A DNA stretch of 64,000 nucleotides from Cafeteria roenbergensis (lineage: Eukaryota > Sar > Bigyra > Bicosoecida > Cafeteriaceae): contig VLTN01000016.1 of assembly GCA_008330645.1 (NCBI GenBank), positions 538,475 to 602,474 on the forward strand. The letters run 5' to 3'. Shown piece after piece: positions 9,893 through 17,774 of the stretch (position 1 is its first letter; every line of letters starts with the position of its first letter). The notes beneath the pieces were generated by a model. It saw only the letters and a list, made by a program, of their open reading frames with translations. It searched no databases and was not told where the DNA came from. The position numbers and the translations under genes were made by a program.

Positions 9893-10529
9893 ATCCTTTT
9901 TTCGTCGCGCGCACCACACTCACCCGAGCGCGCCAACCACGGAGCAGCCAGCCACATCCTCGCCGGCTGTACCGACACCATCGCACCGCGATTCGTCCCC
10001 GCCACAGCGCCGGCACGCGCGCGCTCGGAAGCGGGGCGGCATCGCGGCCGGGCGGAGGCGACCCCCAGGCAGTCACAGGGACGGCGGGGGCGGCCGCGAG
10101 GGTCGCTGTGGGCGGGCGACGGGGGGCGGGCGGGCATGTGGCGCGGGTGGGGGCGCGGGGCGGACGTCGATGCGGGCCCGGATGGAGGGGGGGGCGAGGG
10201 CGGCGTCGGTGACGACCCCTTGCGTGTGCGGCGCAGAGGCCAGCGTGCGATGGCGCCGTGTCAAGAGGGGCGAGGGCGGCAGTCGGGGGGCGGGGGGGAC
10301 GAGGGGGACGGGGGACGGGCGTGGGTGGTCGGTCGGAGTCGCGCATGGTTGGTCCGGGTGTGCGTGTTTCGTGGTGTGGTCGTCGGGGGTCGCGGTGGGC
10401 GGGCGGTGCGTGGGCGCGGGAGGGGTCGTGGGGCGGCGCTGGTGTCGATGTGGAGCGGTTGTGGTGTATTTTGGAGCGAGTCGCGTGTTGCATGATCTGA
10501 TGACCATAATTTGTCTTTGAAGGCACCAA

Positions 10530-10600
10530 GCATCGATGGTGAAATGGTATCATATCTCGTTGCCATCGAGGTAGCCCGGGTTCGATTCCCGGTCGATGCA
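10530..10600 (+). tRNA. tRNA-Gly(GCC), copy 5
   Basis: Identical to copy 1. T6 terminator at 10605-10610. Confidence 0.97.
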
Positions 10601-11235
10601 ATCCTTTTTTCGTCGCGCACCACACTCACCCGAGCGCGCCAACCACGGAGCAGCCAGCCACATCCTCGCCGGCTGTACCGACACCATCGCACCGCGATTC
10701 GTCCCCGCCACAGCGCCGGCACGCGCGCGCTCGGAAGCGGGGCGGCATCGCGGCCGGGCGGAGGCGACCCCCAGGCAGTCACGGGGACGGCGGGGGCGGC
10801 CGCGAGGGTCGCTGTGGGCGGGAGACGGGGGGCGGGCGGGCATGTGGCGCGGGTGGGGGCGCGGGGCGGACGTCGATGCGGGCCCGGATGGAGGGGGGGG
10901 CGAGGGCGGCGTCGGTGACGACCCCTTGCGTGTGCGGCGCAGAGGCCAGCGTGCGATGGCGCCGTGTCAAGAGGGGCGAGGGCGGCAGTCGGGGGGCGGG
11001 GGGGACGGAGGGGACGGGGGACGGGCGTGGGTGGTCGGTCGGAGTCGCGCATGGTGGGTCCGGGTGTGCGTGTTTCGTGGTGTGGTCGTCGGGGGTCGCG
11101 GTGGGCGGGCGGTGCGTGGGCGCGGGAGGGGTCGTGGGGCGGCGCTGGTGTCGATGTGGAGTGGTTGTGGTGTATTTTGGAGCGAGTCGCGTGTTGCATG
11201 ATCTGATGACCATAACTTGTCTTTGAAGGCACCAA

Positions 11236-11306
11236 GCATCGATGGTGAAATGGTATCATATCTCGTTGCCATCGAGGTAGCCCGGGTTCGATTCCCGGTC
11301 GATGCA
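11236..11306 (+). tRNA. tRNA-Gly(GCC), copy 6
   Basis: Identical to copy 1. T6 terminator at 11311-11316. Confidence 0.97.
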
Positions 11307-11941
11307 ATCCTTTTTTCGTCGCGCACCACACTCACCCGAGCGCGCCAACCACGGAGCAGCCAGCCACATCCTCGCCGGCTGTACCGACACCATCGCACCG
11401 CGATTCGTCCCCGCCACAGCGCCGGCACGCGCGCGCTCGGAAGCGGGGCGGCATTGCGGCCGGGCGGAGGCGACCCCCAGGCAGTCACGGGGACGGCGGG
11501 GGCGGCCGCGAGGGTCGCTGTGGGCGGGCGACGGGGGGCGGGCGGGCATGTGGCGCGGGTGGGGGCGCGGGGCGGACGTCGATGCGGGCCCGGATGGAGG
11601 GGGGGGCGAGGGCGGCATCGGTGACGACCCCTTGCGTGTGCGGCGCAGAGGCCAGCGTGCGATGGCGCCGTGTCAAGAGGGGCGAGGGCGGCAGTCGGGG
11701 GGCGGGGGGGACGGGGGGGACGGGGGACGGGCGTGGGTGGTCGGTCGGAGTCGCGCACGGTTGGTCCGGGTGTGCGTGTTTCGTGGTGTGGTCGTCGGGG
11801 GTCGCGGTGGGCGGGCGGTGCGTGGGCGCGGGAGGGGTCGTGGGGCGGCGCTGGTGTCGATGTGGAGCGGTTGTGGTGTATTTTGGAGCGAGTCGCGTGT
11901 TGCATGATCTGATGACCATAACTTGTCTTTGAAGGCACCAA

Positions 11942-12012
11942 GCATCGATGGTGAAATGGTATCATATCTCGTTGCCATCGAGGTAGCCCGGGTTCGATTC
12001 CCGGTCGATGCA
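11942..12012 (+). tRNA. tRNA-Gly(GCC), copy 7 (last)
   Basis: Identical to copy 1. T6 terminator at 12017-12022. Array homology stops at about 12073, 61 bases after this gene. Confidence 0.97.
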
Positions 12013-12073
12013 ATCCTTTTTTCGTCGCGCACCACACTCACCCGAGCGCGCCAACCACGGAGCAGCCAGCCAC

Positions 12074-12426
12074 GTCTCTGCTCACTTAACTGATGAATCA
12101 TTTTTCTTCAGTTGCATGGTTGCAGCGCTTTGCACCCGACCGTGCCCAAAGCAGCGGCCATGCCTGCGTTCGAGCCGGCCGCACAGTTGCCGTACGACAG
12201 CGAGGGCCTGTGAGCGAGGCATGGAAGGTTTGAAGCAGGCCGCACGGTGCGCTCTCTGGCCACCACGGTTGTCGTTGTGGCTCGAGCTTGTGCGACGGAC
12301 AAGGGTCGACAGCGGATGCATGCTGGTTGCACCTTGCCGATGCTTGACCGAGGCACATATTGTGGCGGCACTTGGCAGTCGGTGGCTTGCACTGATCAGC
12401 GCCAGCTGGCAGTTGGGCCTGAGGCG
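12074..12426. other. Intergenic region after the tRNA array
   Basis: Unique sequence with no RNA gene or recognisable ORF. In-frame ATGs exist upstream of the chosen start of the next gene (for example 12316), so part of this stretch could be coding or 5' UTR. Confidence 0.4.
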
Positions 12427-15400
12427 ATGCAGTCTGGCCCTCGGCGGGTGCGCCGAGAGCCCGGTGACAGCCGGTCCTCGATCCCGGCCAGCAGCGTTGC
12501 TTCTCGCATCAGGCTCGGGCAAACGGCGGACGCGGAATCGCCTGCTCGCCGCCCCCTAGGAAGGGCCGAGCGCCTCGACTCGTCGAGTTCTTTTGGGGCG
12601 TCGGGGCTATCAAAGCCTCTCGCCCAGAGTGGAGGACCGTCGCGCGTTCCGCTGGGAGCGAGCCAGCTTGCCGGGCGGCTTGGCAAGGCGCGGCGCGTTC
12701 CAAACGCCAAGCCGGCTGGCCCGGTCAAGGCAGACGGCTCAGCGCTCCCGCTACGAGTGGCCGATGCAGCAGATGCCCTCAAGTCTGCAGCTGGCCGTGC
12801 AACAGACTCGGCGGACTCTCGCCCCGAGTGGGATCCCAGTCCCGCTGCTCGCGAGTCGCCCGTTCGCCGGCGGCGCGCTGCGAGCGAGCGTCGCATCAGG
12901 CGCGCACCGAGCGCATCAAGCTCCAGAAGCAAAGGCGACGGGCCGGCTTCGAAGTCGAGCCGGGCGTCGAGCCGGGCGTCAAGCCCGGTCACCTCGCACT
13001 CGGCTCGCAACCGAGCCGGCTCGCGCGGCGCAGCTCGACACCGGGCCGCGAACCCGGCAAGCGCAGCGTCCAAGAAGCCGGACGGCTCGCCACGAAGGCT
13101 CCCCAATCCGCAGGCTGCGTCCGCGTCCGCGGACGAGGCAGACGCGGCGGCTGCTGGCTCTGCAAGCGGCGAAGCCATCGCTGCGGCTCCCGGCGCGACA
13201 GCCACTGCGGTCGACGCCTCGGCACCAGCAGGTGTGCCCGGGGGGCCTGCCTCCGCCCCGGCGCGTGTCGATCCCTCCGTCAGATCAGCCTCTGCTCGCA
13301 GCAGCAGCGCGCGCGGCGCAGCCGACACGAATACCCCCGCAGTCCCGTCCTCTCAACGGCTCGGCAGAGCACAGGGGGCAGGCAAGGTGGTGGTGCCACT
13401 GCGGGGCGGCAGCAGCGTGCCAGTGAGCAGCGGCGCGAGCACTTGCAGCGCAAGCAGTGCTGGTTCCCGGGCCGGCAAGACCCCGCGCCTCAAGGGATCG
13501 TCTTCCCGCTCCGAGGAGACGGCTGGCCCCCAGGGCTCTCGGTACAGCGCCACGGCTGCCTCGCGCACTGCTGCAGCCGCTGGGGGCGCCACTGCGACGG
13601 GGGGCACGGCGGCTGAGCGCCGTTCCGTGCGGCAGCGGATGGAGGAGGCGGAGGCCAGGGTCACAGAGCTGAAGCGGCGCCTTCACGCCAGCGAGACGAA
13701 GCGGCGCGCGGCGGAAGCGAGGTCGCAGAGGGCCGTTGCGGTTTCGCCGGCGAAGATTCCGCGGCGGCGGCTGCAGGACGGGCCGGATGGTCCGGGCAGT
13801 GGAGACTCCGCGGCAGCGAGTGGCAGAGCCGACCCGCGCAACGGCCGCGCGGAGGCCGCTGCCAGAGGCGGTCCGGCGTCGCCGTCCCCCGCCATCGGCG
13901 CCGCGAGGCCGGCTGATGACGACGCCGAGAGCGCCGACGCAGCCGATGACGGTGGCGCGCAGAGCGGTCCCGCGGCTCTGCCAGGATCGGCTCTGCCAGT
14001 CTCTGCCAGCAAACGGGCCGAGTCCTCGCGACCTTCGCGCCTGGTCGCCTGCGGAGCCTCGGCTGCGCCGTCCCCGCTCCGAACCCCGTCCTCCGCCTCG
14101 CCCGTATCCGGCGCGCGCGCTGTCACGGCGGGCGCCTGTCGCCCGTCAGCGTCGGGAAGGGCGCCCGGTTCAGCGCCGACGGCGCGCGCAGGCCTGGCCA
14201 AGGGTGCAGAGCCCCCTGCCGCCCCGGGGTCGGCTGTTCGGGCGGAGCTTGAGCGGCTCCGCGCGGACATAGCGGCGCTGAGGGACTCGCACGCCGCGTC
14301 GGAGTCGGGACGATTGGTGGCCGAGGAGGCTGTCGGCGCGCTGCGAAGTGCCCTGCATGCTGCAGAGCTGCGAGCCGAGACACTGGCAGACGAGGCCGCC
14401 AGACTGTCCCAGCAGCTTGCGCCCGGCGCCACGCCCGCCGCCGCAGCTGCTGCCGGTGCGGCCACGTCTGCAGCCGCAGACACCGTGCCCAGGCCAGATG
14501 CCCCCGCGCCCTTCAATCCGCACCACGAAGTGGGAGCCGCCAACGGCAGCGCCTCCACTGGCGCGAGCTCTGCCCTCGCGCCCTCGCCCTCGCCCGCTGC
14601 TGCCAACCAGCAGACGTCAGCCGGCAGAGCCCAGGGACCTGGGCTCTCCGGGTCTCCCTCTGAGTCGCAGCACAGCCGGGCGTGGCGCGGTGGCTCGCGG
14701 CCCCCCCCCGCATCCCCTCTCACAAGCGGCTCCCTTCGACGGGCAAGCTCTGCGCCGGAGAGCGGTCCGTCGCCCCACCAGCAGGGCGGGCTGGCGGCAC
14801 CCGCCGCTCCTCTCACGGCCGCCGCCGCGTCGAGCCCCGCAGCGGCGTCCGGCGACCGCTTGACCGGGCGCGACGATGCCCACGGCGGTCGCCGCAACCC
14901 CGCCGAGCAAGCTTCGCGAACCGGCAGCGGACATGGCAGAGCCGGCGCGCCGCCGCTCGACGTCACTTCCTCAAGCAACAAAACCAGTTTCTCGCCCCTG
15001 CACGACGACCACGCCCTATCGCTGGCCAGTCATGGGCTTCGGCGGGCAGCCAGCTCGCCGGCAGAGCCAGCCTCCCGCCTGGCCTCTGCCTCCGCCGCGC
15101 TCAGCGCCGCTCTATCGCTGGGCTCGGCGGCGGACGCGGCCGAGCCGCTGGTAGCCTCGGCGCGGAGCCCGTTCGTGTCGGGCTCCGGGCAGGAGCTGGG
15201 GCCTCTGTTCAGCGCCGCCGGGGTCGACAGCCCCGCAGGGTTCACGGGGGCGAACCGAGGGGCAGCGGGGGGCGCAGAGGGCAGAGGCAGCGGCGATGCC
15301 GCGTCTGAGGCCACCTGGAGGGACCGGTTCGCGGTGCTGGCCACAGCCGCCCGAGCTCTCCAGCTGGCCGCGAGCGGCGCTCAGGAGGACGCGGAGGGCG

Positions 15401-16029
15401 ACGTCGCGTTCGCCCTGAGCGAGGTGGAGGCGAGGGCGGAGGAGTGCGAGGCCCGGGCAGCGGCGGCGGAGGCCCGGGCAGCGGCGGCGGAGGCCCGGGC
15501 AGCGGCGGCGGAGGCCCGGGCAGGGCGAGCCGCGCAGGCGGAGGAGGAGGCGGCGGCGGCGGCGTCGGCGCGGGTTGCGGGCGCCGAGGAGGGCGGAATG
15601 CTCGCTGCGGAGGAGGCCGCTGCCGCCTCCTTGAGGGCGGAGCGGGCAGAGGCTGCTGAGAAGGCGGCGCGGGAGGCAGTTGCCAAGGCGGCTGCGGCGG
15701 CGGCGGCGGCCGAGGGAAGGGAGGCAGCAGCCAGGGCCGAAACCGCCGTGCTTGCGGGCCAGCTGGACGAACTGGTGAGCTGCATTGACGGGTTGTGCGA
15801 AGCGCTCGTGTCAGACGCCTCAGGCGGGCACGCCTCTGCGGAGTCCGACGCTGGTGTGATGGATCGGCTTGCGGCAAGGGTGCCGGCTGTGGCGGAGGCG
15901 CTGCGACAGCACGCGCTCTTGCAGGCACGCGCAGCAGCCGCGACGGCAGAGGCGGAGTGGCTTCGCAAGGCGCTTGAGCGTGCGGAGGCAAGGCCTGAGG
16001 TGGACTCTGCCTTCGTTGACCTGGCTTGA
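12427..16029 (+). CDS. Large disordered protein with C-terminal coiled coil (unknown)
   Basis: Single open frame of 1,200 residues from the ATG at 12427 (MQSGPRRVRRE). I do not recognise a domain. The first ~400 residues are Ser/Ala/Pro/Arg-rich and disordered. A first heptad-like helix lies around residue 400-430 (RMEEAEARVTELKRRLHASE), a second around 600-660 (VRAELERLRADIAALRDS onward), then another long disordered stretch. The last ~220 residues form a strong coiled coil that includes four near-identical seven-residue units ARAAAAE, and end in LRKALERAEA. This layout suggests a cytoskeletal, centrosomal or scaffold protein; that is inference from architecture only. The frame is open further upstream, so the true start could be earlier. 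Confidence 0.6.
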   Translation: MQSGPRRVRREPGDSRSSIPASSVASRIRLGQTADAESPARRPLGRAERLDSSSSFGASGLSKPLAQSGGPSRVPLGASQLAGRLGKARRVPNAKPAGPVKADGSALPLRVADAADALKSAAGRATDSADSRPEWDPSPAARESPVRRRRAASERRIRRAPSASSSRSKGDGPASKSSRASSRASSPVTSHSARNRAGSRGAARHRAANPASAASKKPDGSPRRLPNPQAASASADEADAAAAGSASGEAIAAAPGATATAVDASAPAGVPGGPASAPARVDPSVRSASARSSSARGAADTNTPAVPSSQRLGRAQGAGKVVVPLRGGSSVPVSSGASTCSASSAGSRAGKTPRLKGSSSRSEETAGPQGSRYSATAASRTAAAAGGATATGGTAAERRSVRQRMEEAEARVTELKRRLHASETKRRAAEARSQRAVAVSPAKIPRRRLQDGPDGPGSGDSAAASGRADPRNGRAEAAARGGPASPSPAIGAARPADDDAESADAADDGGAQSGPAALPGSALPVSASKRAESSRPSRLVACGASAAPSPLRTPSSASPVSGARAVTAGACRPSASGRAPGSAPTARAGLAKGAEPPAAPGSAVRAELERLRADIAALRDSHAASESGRLVAEEAVGALRSALHAAELRAETLADEAARLSQQLAPGATPAAAAAAGAATSAAADTVPRPDAPAPFNPHHEVGAANGSASTGASSALAPSPSPAAANQQTSAGRAQGPGLSGSPSESQHSRAWRGGSRPPPASPLTSGSLRRASSAPESGPSPHQQGGLAAPAAPLTAAAASSPAAASGDRLTGRDDAHGGRRNPAEQASRTGSGHGRAGAPPLDVTSSSNKTSFSPLHDDHALSLASHGLRRAASSPAEPASRLASASAALSAALSLGSAADAAEPLVASARSPFVSGSGQELGPLFSAAGVDSPAGFTGANRGAAGGAEGRGSGDAASEATWRDRFAVLATAARALQLAASGAQEDAEGDVAFALSEVEARAEECEARAAAAEARAAAAEARAAAAEARAGRAAQAEEEAAAAASARVAGAEEGGMLAAEEAAAASLRAERAEAAEKAAREAVAKAAAAAAAAEGREAAARAETAVLAGQLDELVSCIDGLCEALVSDASGGHASAESDAGVMDRLAARVPAVAEALRQHALLQARAAAATAEAEWLRKALERAEARPEVDSAFVDLA
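15451..15534 (+). repeat. 21-bp tandem repeat (heptad-length) in coiled-coil coding region
   Basis: Four copies starting at 15451, 15472, 15493 and 15514 with unit GCCCGGGCAGCGGCGGCGGAG; the last copy is partial. Each unit encodes seven residues (ARAAAAE), exactly one coiled-coil heptad, so copy changes would preserve both frame and heptad register. Confidence 0.9.
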
Positions 16030-16271
16030 GTCCTGCCCTGGCGAGCCGTGGTTGCGTTCTTGTTGCGTGCTGGGCAGGAGGATCGTGGCTGTTGGTTGCT
16101 TCCGTTCCATTCGTCTTGCGCATCGGTCCAAGGTGTTTGAGCGCTCTGGCATCGCGTGCGGCCGTCGCGGACTGCGCGGACAATCGAGTGTCGGGATGCA
16201 AATATTCGCGCCGCCAAGCTCGAGCGCGCGCCCTTCACTCCGCGTGCTGGCAAAGTTCGCGGCGTCAACGA

Positions 16272-17417
16272 ATGGACGTGTCCTCTCTGACCAAACCCAA
16301 GGCGAGGAAGCGGCTGCGCGCGGAGTCGGCGACGTTTGTTTCCAGCGCCGGGCCGGCCGAGGTCGGGGATGTGGCGAGCGTGCGCGCCAGCAGGTGCGGC
16401 GGCGTGCCCGAAGGCTGGGCCGAGGCGGGCCCTCCCAGCGTGGCGGCCATGTCCGTCCCGTTGCCAGACGCACTACCAGGGGGCGTCGTGCTGATAGTGG
16501 GCCGGTCGCCCCTGTCGAGCGCGCACGATTCTTCGGTGGCGGCTGGCACGCACACTCGCGCCTGCGATGCGATGGTTCCTGGGCTGTGGGCCCCTGGGAC
16601 GCTCGTCTGCGCAGTAGTGTCTGCCCGCTCCAGCAACGACGCCTACCTGCCGGCGGAGCTTGGGCCGTTTGTGCTTCACCAGCGGTTCGCCGTCCCGGGA
16701 TTTGCCCATCTCAAAAAGCCACCGTCGGCCGAGGCGGAAGCAGCAAGGCCAGCGGAGCTTGCCCCAGGCGCCCCGTCACTCGATGACGATGATGCTCTCC
16801 ACGCCGAGGCCACTGCAGTCGCGGGCACCCTGCGGGGCGTGCGCGCCGTCGAGGCAGCAGCAAGCGCTGCGATGGCAACTGCAAGTGAGCTGAAGCGACT
16901 GGCAACGAGCCACGGCGTCGAACGCGCGGCTCCGCCGGCCAAGCGCCGCCCGCCGCCGTGCCCGGCCGCCGCGGCCACGAGCGGCGCAGAGCCTGCTGCG
17001 GCTGCAGTGACGTCGTCGGCGGTGCTCGCCCGCTTAGCGATTCGGAACGGATGGACCGTGGCAGGCGCGGCCGCCATTCCGGCTGCGCTGCTGCCTCGAG
17101 CAGGGGACGCACCCGCGGTGTACTTGCATTGCGCTCACGGCCTGCACCGGTCCGGAGTCGTTGCGATGTCCTTGCTCGCTGCCGCACAGCTGAGGTCGTC
17201 GCCGGAGGTGTCCTGCCTAGAGGCCGCAGCAGCTGCCATGGACGCGTTCAAGGCGGCGCGGGGCGCGAATCCCGAGGAACACAAGCAGCGCGCCATGACT
17301 CGAAGGATCGCGGCCGTGGGGGCCGTGCTTGCCGAGCGAGCAGCCGACCCGATGGCCGCAGCGTCGCTTGTGGCGCGATTGCTGCAGGCGGCCAGCGAGC
17401 CGCTCAGTCCTGTGTGA
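16272..17417 (+). CDS. RNA 5'-triphosphatase / DUSP11-like cysteine phosphatase
   Basis: 381-residue protein of the protein-tyrosine-phosphatase superfamily. The catalytic P-loop is HCAHGLHRSG (Cys at residue 287, Arg at 293), matching HCX2GX2RS and closest in style to the HCTHGxNRTG loop of metazoan-type mRNA-capping RNA triphosphatases and PIR1/DUSP11. Upstream, VPEGWAEAGP resembles the opening W block of that family, and AVVSARSSNDAYLP plus HQRFAVPGF match the block that in relatives reads DLTxTxRYY...G. The helix after the P-loop (AAMDAFKAARG) fits the family's end. An Ala-rich insert (about 165-255) separates these blocks. No guanylyltransferase domain follows. It would remove the gamma-phosphate of nascent RNA 5' ends or act on other RNAs; a generic dual-specificity phosphatase remains possible. 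Start: first ATG of the conserved frame (MDVSSLTK). Confidence 0.62.
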   Translation: MDVSSLTKPKARKRLRAESATFVSSAGPAEVGDVASVRASRCGGVPEGWAEAGPPSVAAMSVPLPDALPGGVVLIVGRSPLSSAHDSSVAAGTHTRACDAMVPGLWAPGTLVCAVVSARSSNDAYLPAELGPFVLHQRFAVPGFAHLKKPPSAEAEAARPAELAPGAPSLDDDDALHAEATAVAGTLRGVRAVEAAASAAMATASELKRLATSHGVERAAPPAKRRPPPCPAAAATSGAEPAAAAVTSSAVLARLAIRNGWTVAGAAAIPAALLPRAGDAPAVYLHCAHGLHRSGVVAMSLLAAAQLRSSPEVSCLEAAAAAMDAFKAARGANPEEHKQRAMTRRIAAVGAVLAERAADPMAAASLVARLLQAASEPLSPV

Positions 17418-17774
17418 CGTGTGTGCAGTGGAGTGGGCTGGAGCTGCACTCCGATCGCGCGCCGCAGCTGTGCCTGTCCATACTACACAGCAGCAGACAG
17501 CCCCGCGCCGAGGAGCCATCCCATCGATCGGCTTACGGCCCGATTCCACGCGCGTGAAAGTACCGGGGGCCTTGGGGCTCGGCAGTCGCGTGGCAAGCTG
17601 ACGTGCTGGCGCGGCAGCTGTGTCGGGCAGCAGCAGCAGATGCAGAGGCAGCAGCAGCTGTGTCGGGCAGCAGCTGTGTCGTGCATTGCATGTTGAGGTG
17701 CTCAAACGAAACGGCGCTCCCAGGCCCCTCCCCCCCTCCCCCCACCGCCACAAGGGCTTGCAGCGAACACATAC
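17418..17774. other. Convergent intergenic region
   Basis: Tail-to-tail gap between the phosphatase gene and the giant membrane-protein gene. It contains short imperfect repeats of GCAGCTGTGTCGGGCAGCAG around 17610-17690. A last exon of the minus-strand gene could lie here, because the stop codon at 17775 overlaps a good splice donor. Confidence 0.45.

Larger units (their letters stand above)
7513..12073 (+). repeat. Tandem array: seven tRNA-Gly genes in ~702-708 bp units
   Basis: Direct tandem array. tRNA starts are at 7710, 8412, 9116, 9822, 10530, 11236 and 11942, so periods are 702, 704, 706, 708, 706 and 706 bases. Six full spacers are near-identical; differences are single substitutions plus length changes in one G-run about 230-240 bases before each tRNA. 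The array begins in mid-unit (near 7513) and ends 61 bases after the seventh tRNA, where the sequence diverges abruptly. The half of each spacer just after the tRNA is C/A-rich on the plus strand and the second half strongly G-rich. Long open frames run through the units on both strands but follow the period, not a protein, and I do not call them genes. Confidence 0.95.

Noticed and set aside
8661-10625. Long open frames (up to ~650 codons) through the tRNA array on both strands, repeating sequences such as CIDRESNPGYLDGNE
   Set aside because: They read straight through tRNA genes and pol III terminators, exist in several frames at once, and their continuity follows the repeat period modulo three. 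Composition is what GC-rich DNA gives without stops.
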